The notes: generated by a model not told the origin, from the letters alone. DNA of 64,000 nt from Nioella aestuarii (GCF_050896395.1 NZ_JBPBBA010000023.1:1-64000); one strand, 5' to 3'; counted from the stretch's first letter, positions 43,358 to 53,329 are shown. A program made the numbers and translations.

Positions 43358-44358
43358 ACGACGAGTTCATCCCCAAGGGGGTGGCGCATGTGGATTTGCC
43401 CCCCGGGCAGAAGACCGAAGTCATCAGCTTCCTGTTACTGCCCAAACTGTCGATGTTGGCGTTCACGTCCGCCATCGAACCGTTGCGAATTGCCAACCAG
43501 CTGACCGGCCAGAAACTCTATAGCTGGCAGACAATCAGCCAGGACGGCAAGCCCGTGCGCGCCTCGAACGGGATCGAGATTGGCGCGACCTGCGCCATAG
43601 TCGATGCCAAGATCAGCGGGCCTTTGTTTGTCTGCTCGGGGGTGGAACCCGACACGGTCGTCACAGATCAGGTCGCCGGACTGGTGCGCAAGCATTGGCG
43701 GATGGGGCACCAAGTGGGCGGGCTGTGTACCGGGGCCTATGCGCTGGCGCGGGCAGGCATTCTGAAAGGCAAGGATTTCACGCTTCATTGGGAAAACATG
43801 CCGCCCTTCCGTGAAAGCTTCCCGGATCTGGAGCCGTTGGATCAGCTCTACGTCATCGACGACCGGATCGTGACCTGCGGTGGCGGGTCGTCCGCGACGG
43901 ATCTCTTCCTGCGGCTGATCTCGGAACGCTTCGGCCCGATCCTGTCGCATTCTGTGCTGAACATGTGCCTGCATCCTGTGCATCGGTCAGAGGAGGAGGC
44001 GCAGCAATCCTCGCGCGCGGCCTCTATCGGCACCCGCAACCGCAAGCTGCTGCAAATCCTGCGCTACATGGAAGAGAATATCGAGGAATTGTTCTCGCTC
44101 GATGACCTCGCCACCCGCTTCAAGGTCTCGCGCCGTCAGATCGAGCGGCTGTTCCTGACCCATGTAAAGGCCACGCCCAAGCAGTACCTCACCGACCTGC
44201 GCCTGCGCCGGGGGCGAATGCTGCTGGCGGAAACGGATATGAAAGTGGCCGATATCGCCAGCTCCTGCGGGTTTGAATCGACCAACCATTTCTCGCGTCG
44301 GTTCCGGGAGAAATACGGGGTCTCACCGCATAAGTTCCAATCGGCGGGGCGGGGGTAG
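43354..44358 (+). CDS. GlxA-family transcriptional regulator (GbdR/CdhR-like)
   Basis: The 334-residue protein has an N-terminal DJ-1/PfpI domain (GGLCTGAYALARAGILKG with the elbow cysteine near residue 127) and a C-terminal AraC domain (LDDLATRFKVSRRQIERLF and VADIASSCGFESTNHFSRRF). It is coupled to the betaine permease gene, so it likely senses betaine, carnitine or a demethylated derivative and controls uptake and catabolism, like GbdR of Pseudomonas. Compared with the paralogue at 1628-2602 it keeps the elbow cysteine. Which of the two answers to carnitine and which to betaine is inferred only from neighbours. Confidence 0.85.
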   Translation: MNDEFIPKGVAHVDLPPGQKTEVISFLLLPKLSMLAFTSAIEPLRIANQLTGQKLYSWQTISQDGKPVRASNGIEIGATCAIVDAKISGPLFVCSGVEPDTVVTDQVAGLVRKHWRMGHQVGGLCTGAYALARAGILKGKDFTLHWENMPPFRESFPDLEPLDQLYVIDDRIVTCGGGSSATDLFLRLISERFGPILSHSVLNMCLHPVHRSEEEAQQSSRAASIGTRNRKLLQILRYMEENIEELFSLDDLATRFKVSRRQIERLFLTHVKATPKQYLTDLRLRRGRMLLAETDMKVADIASSCGFESTNHFSRRFREKYGVSPHKFQSAGRG

Positions 44359-44581
44359 CATTGGGGGTGAAATGAGATCCTCAACGGCAGGTGTGAGCCC
44401 GAAGGGGACGTGCCTATGCGCGCTGACCTGCCATAGTGAAGCCAGCGATCTTCCCGCATCACAAGGTCATTGGCAAAACAGTACAAAAGTTCTTTTTGGA
44501 CTCGCCGGGATCGTGCATCTTCCGCAAGGGAAAGCTGACGCATTGTGCAACGGTCCAAGTCGCACTGAAAGGAACCACGAT

Positions 44582-45460
44582 ATGACCGACCTCGAGCCAG
44601 TAAGAACGTATTTTGCGGGTTGGAACGCCCGAGACGCGGACGCCATTCTTGCCAGCTTAACAGAAGATGGAACCTATGAAGACCCGAGTACGGGAGGACC
44701 GATCTCCGGATCGGCGTTAAAGGCCTATGTTACAGGGCTCTGGTCAGCCTTCCCCGATCTTCGCTTCGAAGAAGACAGTCTGGACAGTACGGGCCCGAAC
44801 CGGGCGGCGTCTCAGTGGGTTATGTTGGGAACGAACACCGGGTCAATGCGCGGACTGCCGCCCACGGGAAAATCGGTGCGGGTGGAAGGTTCGGACTTCT
44901 TCACCCTGCGTGACGGCAAGGTGGCCACGGTCAAAGGGTATTTCGACGGTGGGGCCGTGCCGCGTCAACTGGGGCTCGACATCATCGTTCAGCCCAGCCA
45001 GATAGGCCCGTTCAAGTTCGGGGTGTCAACGGAGGTGCAAACCGGACGTCTGGATGAGCCGGTGGCCTTCTCGATCACCACGCTTCACGCCCGGAACGAC
45101 GAATGCGTCCAGCAGGTGCGTGAAGGGTCAAGGGCATCGCTGATTGATATGCTGAAGATGGATGGCTTCATCGGGGCAACGACGGCTGTGATTGGCCACC
45201 GCATGGTCACGATCTCGGCGTGGGACAGTCCCGAAGCCTCGCGCCGCGTCATGAAGGAAGGGGCACACGCTGAAGTTCAAAAGGGCATGTATGACGGCAC
45301 TCTTGCGTCCCAAGGCTACACATCGGTGTGGACGAAGGCGCGGATGAATCCGCTGATGGTCCGCTGTGATGGCTGCGGTAAGATGACTCGCGGTCCTGAC
45401 GCGGATCGGAAGTGCAAGAGTTGTGGAGAAGCACTGCCCGATGCGCTGCCTTTTTGGTAA
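44582..45460 (+). CDS. SnoaL-like / ABM-like / zinc-ribbon three-part protein
   Basis: The 292-residue protein appears to be a fusion. Residues 1-128 form an NTF2/SnoaL-like domain (RTYFAGWNARDADAILASL; GKSVRVEGSDFFTLRDGKV). Residues about 158-252 resemble an antibiotic-biosynthesis-monooxygenase dimeric barrel (VAFSITTLHAR...VTISAWDSPEASRRVM). The tail carries a small zinc ribbon with Cys262, Cys265, Cys278 and Cys281. SnoaL and ABM folds hold cyclases and cofactor-free oxygenases, but function here is unknown. AAAGGA precedes the ATG. It is monocistronic, 223 bases after the betaine regulator; that gap shows nothing recognisable. Confidence 0.72.
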   Translation: MTDLEPVRTYFAGWNARDADAILASLTEDGTYEDPSTGGPISGSALKAYVTGLWSAFPDLRFEEDSLDSTGPNRAASQWVMLGTNTGSMRGLPPTGKSVRVEGSDFFTLRDGKVATVKGYFDGGAVPRQLGLDIIVQPSQIGPFKFGVSTEVQTGRLDEPVAFSITTLHARNDECVQQVREGSRASLIDMLKMDGFIGATTAVIGHRMVTISAWDSPEASRRVMKEGAHAEVQKGMYDGTLASQGYTSVWTKARMNPLMVRCDGCGKMTRGPDADRKCKSCGEALPDALPFW

Positions 45461-45627
45461 CCCACGCACAACGCCGTCTGTCAGCCGCGCAAACAAGCAA
45501 CAGTTCTAGCTGTGCGGCGAACGACGGCCTAGTCCCGCATTGCGGACCATGCTCGTGCAATCAAAGAAAAGTGACTGTGACGGGGTTAACGAAAAGTCTG
45601 ATCGAGAGCGTAGTGGGCGACCGACTG

Positions 45628-45972
45628 TTAAGCCGACTTCCGCACCACGTCCCACAGCGCCCGCGCCAGGGTGAGCGGGATCGTCGGCCCGGTGGCAGTC
45701 CCCACGATCAGATCATCGTCATGGGCGTCGGATTTGCGCAAGGAACAGCGCCAGTGGCCATTCGGCTCGGCGGCCTGACCCGTCAGGTGGATATGCCAGC
45801 CGGGCAGGCAATGGGTGATCAGGTACATGACGGCCTCGGTCGGGTCTGACAGCACCTCTGGATGTGCGGGGGCGTCGGGGAAGGTGGCAGAGGCGGCGGT
45901 GCAGATCTCGGCCAGCAGGTCAGCGTCCAGCGTGTCGGCGGTGGCGAGGCGGGCGGTCAGGTCTTGGGTCAT
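45628..45972 (-). CDS. Hypothetical protein, 114 residues
   Basis: This small soluble protein has no signal peptide. It contains ITHCLPGWHIHLTG and HWRCSLRKSDAHDDDLIVG...PLTLARALWDVV, a pattern reminiscent of small phage-type ABA-sandwich proteins; that resemblance is a weak impression. An AGGAG ribosome site precedes the ATG. It stands alone between the SnoaL-type gene and ppsA, on the opposite strand to both. The 167 bases on its 3' side hold nothing recognisable. Confidence 0.65.
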   Translation of the reverse strand: MTQDLTARLATADTLDADLLAEICTAASATFPDAPAHPEVLSDPTEAVMYLITHCLPGWHIHLTGQAAEPNGHWRCSLRKSDAHDDDLIVGTATGPTIPLTLARALWDVVRKSA

Positions 45973-46108
45973 CGGCGGCTCCTGTGAACTGTTGCATCGG
46001 TTGTGCCGCGCCCTGCGTCAATCGACCATGACCTGTATCAAGGAGCGGCCCCCCGAACCCGCCTAACCTGCCCCCAACGGCCTGACCCGGCCCCAATGGA
46101 GGACAGAC

Positions 46109-48499
46109 ATGGCACGCTACGTGATCGGATTCGAAGACCTACGCCGCGCGGATGTGGCGCTAGTGGGCGGTAAGAACAGTTCCCTGGGCGAAATGGTTCA
46201 GGAACTGGCAGGGCAGGGGATTGCCGTGCCGGGTGGGTTTGCCACCACTGCCGATGCCTATCGCGCGTTCCTCAAGGCCAATGGGCTGGAGGCGATGATT
46301 GCCGAGACCGTGGGACGCTGGCAGGCGGGAAAGATCACGCTGGCAGAGGCGGGCAGTGCCATCCGCGCTGCCATTGTCTCGGGCGACTGGCCAGAGGAGA
46401 TCCGGGGCGATATCCTGTCGTCTTACGCGGCGCTGAGTGAAACGGCGGGCAAGGCGGATGTGGCGGTGGCCGTGCGGTCGTCGGCCACGGCAGAGGATCT
46501 GCCCGACGCCAGTTTCGCGGGCCAGCAGGAAACCTTCCTGAATATTGAGGGCGAAGCCGATCTGCTGACTGCCTGCCGTCGCTGCTTTGCCTCGCTCTTT
46601 ACCGACCGGGCGATCAGCTACCGCGAGGTGAAGGGGTTCGACCATATGGCCGTGGCTCTGTCTGTCGGTGTGCAACGCATGGTGCGCGCCGATACCGGCG
46701 GATCGGGTGTGATGTTCTCGATCGACACCGAGTCCGGCTTCGACAAGATCGTCCTGATCAACGCGGCCTGGGGGCTTGGGGAGAATGTGGTTCAAGGCGC
46801 GGTGGACCCCGATGAATACCAGGTATTCAAGCCGTTTCTGGGGAATGAAAGCCTCAGCCCCATCGTCGGCAAGCGCAGGGGCGCGAAAGAGATCAAGATG
46901 ATCCTAGGGAGGGCGGGACCAGCACCGGTGCGCAACGTACCAACATCGAAGGCCGAACGCGCGGCATGGGTGCTAAGCGACGCGGAGATCCTGTCGCTCG
47001 CCCGAATGGCCGCCACCATCGAACGCCATTACGGCTGCGCCATGGACATGGAATGGGCACGCGATGGCGATACGGGCGAGCTCTTTATCGTGCAGGCCCG
47101 GCCCGAAACCGTGGAAAGCCAGCGCAAGGCGGGCGCGTTGCGCAGTTATTCGCTGGATGGCGCGGGCGAAGTTCTGTTGCAGGGGCTCAGCGTCGGCAAT
47201 GCGGTGGCGACAGGCCGGGTGTGCCTGATCGAAAGCGTAGCTGACATTGACCGCTTCGTCGACGGCTCCATTCTCGTGACCTCCAACACTGACCCCGATT
47301 GGGTCCCCGTGATGAAGCGCGCGGCGGCGATCATCACCGACCATGGCGGGCGCACGTCGCACGCCGCCATTGTCAGCCGCGAACTGGGGGTGCCGGCCAT
47401 CGTTGGCACCGGCAACGCGACCCATGTGCTGCACGATCAGCAGGACGTGACCGTCAACTGCGCGGCGGGGGAGGATGGGTTGATCCATGCCGGGATCGCC
47501 AAAGTCACGGTGGCGGAACTGGACCTGTCCGACCTTCCAGAAACGCGCACGAAGATCATGTTGAACATGGCCAACCCCTCTGCCGCGTTCCGCTGGTGGC
47601 GGCTGCCTGCTGACGGGGTGGGGCTCGCTCGGATGGAATTCGTGGTGAACAACGCCGTGAAGGTGCACCCGATGGCGCTTATTGAATTCGACACCGTGAC
47701 GGATGCCGGCGAGCGTGCCCAGATCGAGGCGCTGACAGCGGGATACCCCGAAAAACCGGACTATTTCGTCGATCAGCTGGCGCGCGGACTAAGCCAGATC
47801 GCGGCTTTCGCCTATCCGCACCCGGTCATCGTGCGGATGAGCGATTTCAAGACCAATGAATATGCCGAGCTTCTGGGCGGGCGGGCGTTTGAACCCGACG
47901 AGGAAAATCCGATGATCGGTTTTCGGGGCGCGTCGCGTTACACCGACCCGGCCTACAGCCCCGGATTTGAGCTTGAATGCAGGGCGATCCGGCAATTGCG
48001 CGAAGAGATGGGGTTCGACAATGTCGCCATCATGATCCCCTTTTGCCGCACACCGGATGAGGCTGACCGCGTGCTGGAGGTCATGGGGCGCGCAGGTCTG
48101 GAACGGGGCCGTGCGGGGCTGGAAGTCTTCGTGATGTGCGAGATTCCGGCCAATGTGATCCGGGCCGAAGAATTCGCTGATCGCTTCGACGGATTCTCCA
48201 TCGGATCGAACGACCTGACACAGCTGACACTCGGGGTGGACCGCGACAGCGACCGGCTGGCCAAGCTCTTTGACGAAAGCGATCCGGCGGTTCTGTGGAT
48301 GATCCGCACAGTGATCGAAAAGGCCCGCGCGGCCGGGCGCAAGATCGGGCTATGTGGGCAGGCGCCCTCGAACAACCCGGCATTCGCGCAGCTTCTGGTT
48401 GATGCAGGGATCGACTCGATTTCCGTCACACCTGACAGCTTTGCCGCCGTGAAGGCGCAGGTCGCAAAGGCCGAGGCTATGCAGAAAGGCCCCGATTGA
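46109..48499 (+). CDS. ppsA: Phosphoenolpyruvate synthase
   Basis: The 796-residue enzyme makes phosphoenolpyruvate from pyruvate and ATP for gluconeogenesis on organic acids. It has the three expected parts: N-terminal ATP-grasp domain (GGKNSSLGEMVQ), a central swivelling domain with the phosphohistidine His418 in DHGGRTSHAAI, and a C-terminal TIM barrel with GSNDLTQLTLGVDRD and the GLCGQAPSN cysteine. The length fits the family. GGAGG precedes the ATG. Its presence fits growth on acetyl-CoA and pyruvate from the island's substrates. Confidence 0.93.
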   Translation: MARYVIGFEDLRRADVALVGGKNSSLGEMVQELAGQGIAVPGGFATTADAYRAFLKANGLEAMIAETVGRWQAGKITLAEAGSAIRAAIVSGDWPEEIRGDILSSYAALSETAGKADVAVAVRSSATAEDLPDASFAGQQETFLNIEGEADLLTACRRCFASLFTDRAISYREVKGFDHMAVALSVGVQRMVRADTGGSGVMFSIDTESGFDKIVLINAAWGLGENVVQGAVDPDEYQVFKPFLGNESLSPIVGKRRGAKEIKMILGRAGPAPVRNVPTSKAERAAWVLSDAEILSLARMAATIERHYGCAMDMEWARDGDTGELFIVQARPETVESQRKAGALRSYSLDGAGEVLLQGLSVGNAVATGRVCLIESVADIDRFVDGSILVTSNTDPDWVPVMKRAAAIITDHGGRTSHAAIVSRELGVPAIVGTGNATHVLHDQQDVTVNCAAGEDGLIHAGIAKVTVAELDLSDLPETRTKIMLNMANPSAAFRWWRLPADGVGLARMEFVVNNAVKVHPMALIEFDTVTDAGERAQIEALTAGYPEKPDYFVDQLARGLSQIAAFAYPHPVIVRMSDFKTNEYAELLGGRAFEPDEENPMIGFRGASRYTDPAYSPGFELECRAIRQLREEMGFDNVAIMIPFCRTPDEADRVLEVMGRAGLERGRAGLEVFVMCEIPANVIRAEEFADRFDGFSIGSNDLTQLTLGVDRDSDRLAKLFDESDPAVLWMIRTVIEKARAAGRKIGLCGQAPSNNPAFAQLLVDAGIDSISVTPDSFAAVKAQVAKAEAMQKGPD

Positions 48500-48581
48500 G
48501 TAGGCTGCGAGGCGGGAGGCGTCCGGATTTTGCCAGACGTGAATGTTTTCAAAACCTGAATTTATGGAGGTCTGACCTGAC

Positions 48582-49631
48582 ATGACCCGATTAACTTTCG
48601 CACTTGCTGTTTCGCTGATGGCCAGCCCCGCTTTGGCTGGCCCTCCGCTCGAGCAGCCGGCTCCTGCTCCCGCGCCCGCAGAGGCCGGCGGCGGAGCGAC
48701 AATCTATGACTGCCAGATCGCGGGTCGCACGGAACGTTTCGTGATCGCGGATGGCGCTTTGGCCGAAGGGGCGGGCTCGCTGAGTGTATTGACCGAAGAT
48801 GTCTACGTCGTCACCCGCAACGGCGTGACCTACTTTATCGATCCCACGGGCGTCCAGATCGACCAGGGCGTCGATGCGGGTAAATGGCCTTGTGTGGAAA
48901 CTGCCGCCGCTCCGGCCCCCGCTGAACCGGATGTCAACCAGATGGCCCGGATTGTAGAACTGGAGACACAGGTTGCCAACTTGCAGGCCGCGCTCAGTGC
49001 CGCCAACGGCGAACGGGACGCGGCGATTGCTGCCCGCGAGGCGGCGCTTGTTGCGCTGGATGGAGCTCAAGCCGCCAGCGGGGCAGCGGCAACGGCTGCG
49101 CAGACCGCCTTGGCAGAGGCCGCAGCGCTACAGTCCCAGGCTGAAATCGCTGAATCCGCGGCTGCCGCAGCCATTGCCGCACAGGCCGGCGCAGAAGCCC
49201 GGGTCGTGGAACTGGAAGCCGCCGCAGCGGCTGATGCGGTTGAATTGGAGCAAATGAGGGCGTCGCAAGGACAGTTGGCCGAAGCTCTTGCAGCGGCAGA
49301 GGCCCGCGTGGCGGAACTGGAACTGGCGCTTGCCGCGTCCATGGCCGTCTCGGAGGAGGATGTAGCGGAAGATGACATGACCGAGGAAGCCGACGACTCT
49401 GCCGAAGGCATGGGCGACGCGGCGGACAGCACGGACGAAGACATGTCAGAAGATCACAGCGCGATGGAGGCGGGTGGCTTTGACGCCGATGCCGCGCTGA
49501 TGGCCATTGACGCAGCAGAGCTTAGCCCGATCTCGCGCGCGGCGTTAACTGCCGCTGTGGAACAGGCCCGCGCCAATCCCGATCTGGTGGCCGAAGTCGT
49601 GACCCGGCTGCAAAACGCACTCGGGGAATAA
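48582..49631 (+). CDS. Secreted Ala/Glu-rich coiled-coil protein
   Basis: The 349-residue protein has a Sec signal (LTFALAVSLMASPALA), a proline/alanine linker, a small folded region (DCQIAGRTERFVIADG... to PCVE, with two cysteines) and a long heptad-like alanine-rich coiled coil (about 120-250). An acidic stretch follows (VSEEDVAEDDMTEEADD), then a helical C-terminus. It is probably periplasmic. No family is recognised. It lies 82 bases after ppsA with its own GGAGG, but a functional link to ppsA is unlikely. Confidence 0.75.
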   Translation: MTRLTFALAVSLMASPALAGPPLEQPAPAPAPAEAGGGATIYDCQIAGRTERFVIADGALAEGAGSLSVLTEDVYVVTRNGVTYFIDPTGVQIDQGVDAGKWPCVETAAAPAPAEPDVNQMARIVELETQVANLQAALSAANGERDAAIAAREAALVALDGAQAASGAAATAAQTALAEAAALQSQAEIAESAAAAAIAAQAGAEARVVELEAAAAADAVELEQMRASQGQLAEALAAAEARVAELELALAASMAVSEEDVAEDDMTEEADDSAEGMGDAADSTDEDMSEDHSAMEAGGFDADAALMAIDAAELSPISRAALTAAVEQARANPDLVAEVVTRLQNALGE

Positions 49632-49639
49632 TGCAATCC

Positions 49640-49665
49640 GGGCCGGGGCGCGAAGACCCCGGCCC
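49640..49665. terminator. Hairpin between convergent genes
   Basis: GGGCCGGGG and CCCCGGCCC are perfect nine-base arms around CGCGAAGA, in the 42-base gap between the convergent coiled-coil and oxoprolinase genes. No T tract on either side, but position and stability suggest shared termination. Confidence 0.6.
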
Positions 49666-49673
49666 GCGTTGCC

Positions 49674-52600
49674 TCAGGCTTTGCCATACCCGCCCCCGCC
49701 CGGGGTTTGCATGGTGAAGATATCTCCGGGCTGCATCTGCGCCTGATCGTTGCCTTCCAGCAGGTCGACACGCCCCCCGATCCGTTCCACGGTATTGCGG
49801 CCACAGCGTCCCGGCGCGCCGTTGGATGCGCCATGCGGAGGAACGCTCCGATGTGAGGACAGGACCGTCACCGTCATCTCCTCCAGGAACCGCAAGCGCC
49901 GGGTGATCCCGTTGCCTCCCTGCCAGCGCCCCGCGCCGCCCGATCCGCGACGGATGGAAAACTCCTCGACCCGGACGGGAAAGCGGGTTTCCAGTACCTC
50001 GGGGTCCGTCATGCGGGTGTTGGTCATGTGGCTGTGAACGGCACTCGCCCCGTCAAAGCCGTTGCCCGCACCGGTGCCGCCACAGATCGTTTCGTAGTTT
50101 TGGAACCGGTCATTGCCATAGACAAAGTTGTTCATCGTACCCTGGCTGCCCGCGATCACCCCTAGCGCACCATAAAGCGCATCGGCGATGGACTGGCTGA
50201 CCTCGGTATTGCCCGAAATCACCGCAGCGGGTGGGCGCGGGTTGATCATGGAGCCTTCGGGCACTCGGATCTCTATGGGTTTCAGGCAGCCCTCGTTCAT
50301 CGGGATGTCGGCGCCCACCAAAGTGCGGAAGACATAGAGAACAACAGCCCGGCAGATCGAGAGCGGCGCGTTGTAATTCAGCCGGTCCTGATCCGACGTG
50401 CCGGTGAAATCCACCAATGCACTACGGCTGTCATGATCCACGGTGATCGCCACCTCGATCCGCGCACCGCTGTCCATCTTGTAGGTGAAGCAGCTGTCCT
50501 TCAACACGTCCAGAACCCGGCGCACACTCTCCTCGGCATTGTCCTGCACATGGCCCATATAGGCCTGGACGACGTGCAGCCCGAATTGCCGTGTGATCTT
50601 TTGCAGTTCCGCCACACCGGTCGCGTTGGCGGCAATCTGTGCGGCGAGATCGGCCATGTTCTGATCGATATTGCGACAGGGATAGCGGCCAGAGGCGAGC
50701 AGGTCGCGTGTTTCGACCTCTCGCAACTGGCCTTGATCGACCAACAGGAAATTGTCGATCAGGACGCCTTCCTCCTCGATATGGGCGCTGTCTGGCGGGG
50801 CTGACCCCGGCGTCTTGCCACCGATATCGGCATGGTGCCCGCGAGAGGCGGTGAGGAAGATGATCTTCTCGCCCGCCTCGTCAAAGACCGGCGTGATGAC
50901 CGTGACATCCGGCAGATGGGTGCCACCATTGAACGGGTTGTTCATCATGAAGACGTCGCCGGGGCGGATCTTGCCCGCATTTTCGCGCAGGACGGTGCGT
51001 ACGCTCTCGCTCATTGATCCCAGGTGCACGGGGACATGGGGCGCGTTGGCGACCAGATCGCCATAGCCGTCAAAGATTGCGCAGGAAAAATCGTAGCGTT
51101 CCTTGATGTTCACCGAATAAGCGGTGTTGGCCAGCGTCGCGCCCATCTGGTCGGCGATGGACATGAAGAGGTTGTTGAAGACCTCCAGCATCACCGGATC
51201 GACGGATGTCCCGATCGCCTCCTGCCGGTCCAGCGCCACCACCCGGCGCAGCACCATCGCACCACCGGCCAGCCCTTCGGCTTGCCAGCCCGGCTCAACC
51301 ACATTGGTGCCGGTCGGATCGACGATGATGGCGGGGCCGGTCAGCGTGTCGCCCGCGCGCAAGCTGGCGCGGTCAATCAGCGGAACGTCGCGCCACCCAC
51401 CTTCGCAATACATGCGGGCGTTGTCCTGTTGCGCGGGTGGGTCATTGGCGTCCGGGAGAGTCACCGCTTCACCGGTCTCACCCACGGCCTCGGCGGTCAG
51501 AAGGTCGATGATCAACCCGTCATAATCCGGCACGAAGCCAAATCGTTGCTGATGGGCGGCATCGAAACCCCGGCGCATGTCCGTAGCAGAGCCAAAGGGC
51601 ACCGGCAGGGTCTGATGTGATCCGGGCGTGCGGATATGGGCGGTTTCGAGCAGGGTGATGCGATCAGCCGGAATGCCTTGCCGGGCAACCTCCTGTTGCG
51701 CGTCCGCGCCGATCCGGTCGAGGGCCCGCCGCGCGTCATCGGCATCCGTCAAAGGCCGCGCCAACTGATATTCCCGGATCGCCCGGATATCGGCCAGCCC
51801 CATACCGAAAGCCGACAGGACGCCCGCGAAGGGATGGATATAGATGCTCTCCATCCCCAGCACATCTGCCACCTGGCAGGCATGTTGCCCGCCTGCGCCA
51901 CCAAAGCAGTTCATGGTGTAGCGCGTTACGTCATAGCCGCGCTGAACGCTGATCTTCTTGATCGCATTGGCCATGTTTTCCACCGCGATCCGCAAGAAAC
52001 CCTCGGCCAGTTCCTCGGGTGTTTTGCGGGCCTCGCCGGTTTCCTCCGCAATCAATGTGGCCATGTCTTCAAAGGCGGCGCGGGCAGCGGCCACGTCCAG
52101 CGGCTCGTCCCCGCCGGGGCCAAAGACAGACGGAAACCGATCAGGCTGGATCTTGCCAAGCACCACGTTGCAATCTGTCACGGCAAGCGGCCCGCCACGC
52201 CGGTAGGAGGCGGGGCCGGGATTGGCCCCGGCGCTTTCGGGGCCGACCTGCATACGGCCTTGCGCGAAGGACAGGATCGAGCCGCCACCTGCGGCAACCG
52301 TATGAATGCTCATCATCGGGGCGCGCATTCGGACACCCGCGACCTCGGTCTCGAAAGACCGCTCATAGTCGCCCGCATAGTGGCAGACATCGGTGGATGT
52401 GCCGCCCATGTCGAAGCCAATCAGCTTGTCGAACCCGGCCTCTTCCGCTGTGCGCACCATGCCGACGACACCGCCCGCAGGGCCTGACAGGATCGCGTCC
52501 TTGCCCTGGAAGAGCCGCGCGTCAGTGAGCCCGCCATTGGATTGCATGAACATCAGCGACCGACAGCCGCCCTTGGCCGCCCCAAGCGCGTCGCTGACCT

Positions 52601-53264
52601 GTTGCACGTAGCGGCGCAGGATGGGCGACAGATAGGCGTCAACAACCGTGGTATCGCCGCGCGACACCAGCTTGATCAGCGGGCTGACCTCATGGGAGAG
52701 CGAGACCTGCGTGAACCCCGCCGCGCGAGCCATTTCCCCGATGCGGGCTTCATGATTGGGGAAGCGATAGCCATGCATCAGGGCCACGGCGACGGAGCGA
52801 TAGCCCTCGGCATAGGCATCACGCAGCGCCGCCTCTACCGATGCGGTGTCGAGCGGCACAATCACCTCGCCCTCGGCCGATACCCGTTCTCCCACTTCAA
52901 CCGCTTCTTCATAAAGCAGTTCTGGCAACTCGATCTTCAGATCGAACAGGCGCGGGCGGTTCTGGTAGCCGATCCTCAGCAGATCGCGCATCCCTTCGGT
53001 GATCAAAAGCAGCGTCCGGTCGCCCTTGCGTTCCAAGAGCGCGTTGGTCGCCACGGTGGTGCCCATCTTGACCGCGTCGATCGCGCCCTCGGGAATGGCG
53101 GTATCAGCGCCAAGCCCCATCAGATCGCGAATGCCCTGCACGGCGGCATCGCGATAGCGTTCGGGGTTCTCGGACAGCAGTTTATGCGTGACCAGCCCGC
53201 CCTCTGGCGTGCGTGCGACGATGTCGGTGAAGGTGCCGCCACGGTCGACCCAGAATTGCCACAT
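49674..53264 (-). CDS. Fused HyuA/HyuB hydantoinase/5-oxoprolinase
   Basis: The 1196-residue protein joins a HyuA-type ATP-binding half (start FWVDRGGTFTDIVA; GPAGGVVGMVRTAEEAGFD; FDMGGTSTDVCHY) to a HyuB-type half beginning near residue 695 (MLEVFNNLFMSIADQMG). The C-terminus TMQTPGGGGYGKA is typical. Length and architecture match ATP-dependent 5-oxoprolinase, which opens 5-oxoproline to glutamate. Related enzymes act on hydantoins, so the exact ring is open. It is the last gene of a DUF1445, TRAP, HyuAB unit, which favours a 5-oxoproline-like compound. Confidence 0.88.
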   Translation of the reverse strand: MWQFWVDRGGTFTDIVARTPEGGLVTHKLLSENPERYRDAAVQGIRDLMGLGADTAIPEGAIDAVKMGTTVATNALLERKGDRTLLLITEGMRDLLRIGYQNRPRLFDLKIELPELLYEEAVEVGERVSAEGEVIVPLDTASVEAALRDAYAEGYRSVAVALMHGYRFPNHEARIGEMARAAGFTQVSLSHEVSPLIKLVSRGDTTVVDAYLSPILRRYVQQVSDALGAAKGGCRSLMFMQSNGGLTDARLFQGKDAILSGPAGGVVGMVRTAEEAGFDKLIGFDMGGTSTDVCHYAGDYERSFETEVAGVRMRAPMMSIHTVAAGGGSILSFAQGRMQVGPESAGANPGPASYRRGGPLAVTDCNVVLGKIQPDRFPSVFGPGGDEPLDVAAARAAFEDMATLIAEETGEARKTPEELAEGFLRIAVENMANAIKKISVQRGYDVTRYTMNCFGGAGGQHACQVADVLGMESIYIHPFAGVLSAFGMGLADIRAIREYQLARPLTDADDARRALDRIGADAQQEVARQGIPADRITLLETAHIRTPGSHQTLPVPFGSATDMRRGFDAAHQQRFGFVPDYDGLIIDLLTAEAVGETGEAVTLPDANDPPAQQDNARMYCEGGWRDVPLIDRASLRAGDTLTGPAIIVDPTGTNVVEPGWQAEGLAGGAMVLRRVVALDRQEAIGTSVDPVMLEVFNNLFMSIADQMGATLANTAYSVNIKERYDFSCAIFDGYGDLVANAPHVPVHLGSMSESVRTVLRENAGKIRPGDVFMMNNPFNGGTHLPDVTVITPVFDEAGEKIIFLTASRGHHADIGGKTPGSAPPDSAHIEEEGVLIDNFLLVDQGQLREVETRDLLASGRYPCRNIDQNMADLAAQIAANATGVAELQKITRQFGLHVVQAYMGHVQDNAEESVRRVLDVLKDSCFTYKMDSGARIEVAITVDHDSRSALVDFTGTSDQDRLNYNAPLSICRAVVLYVFRTLVGADIPMNEGCLKPIEIRVPEGSMINPRPPAAVISGNTEVSQSIADALYGALGVIAGSQGTMNNFVYGNDRFQNYETICGGTGAGNGFDGASAVHSHMTNTRMTDPEVLETRFPVRVEEFSIRRGSGGAGRWQGGNGITRRLRFLEEMTVTVLSSHRSVPPHGASNGAPGRCGRNTVERIGGRVDLLEGNDQAQMQPGDIFTMQTPGGGGYGKA

Positions 53265-53283
53265 GAGACAGATCTCCTCTGTT

Positions 53284-53302
53284 TGCCGGGATGTGCCCGG
53301 CA
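53284..53302 (-). terminator. Intra-operon hairpin between TRAP permease and oxoprolinase genes
   Basis: TGCCGGG and CCCGGCA are perfect seven-base arms around ATGTG in the 65-base gap. There is no T tract, so it is probably a message-processing or attenuating hairpin, not a full stop. Confidence 0.4.
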
Positions 53303-53329
53303 GCGTTGTTCGTCAGAAAGGGAAAGGGG

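Noticed and set aside
49067..49444. Tandem repeat or low-complexity locus suggested by alanine-rich, GC-rich sequence.
   Set aside because: The DNA has no exact repeating unit; the pattern follows the coiled-coil heptads of the encoded protein.
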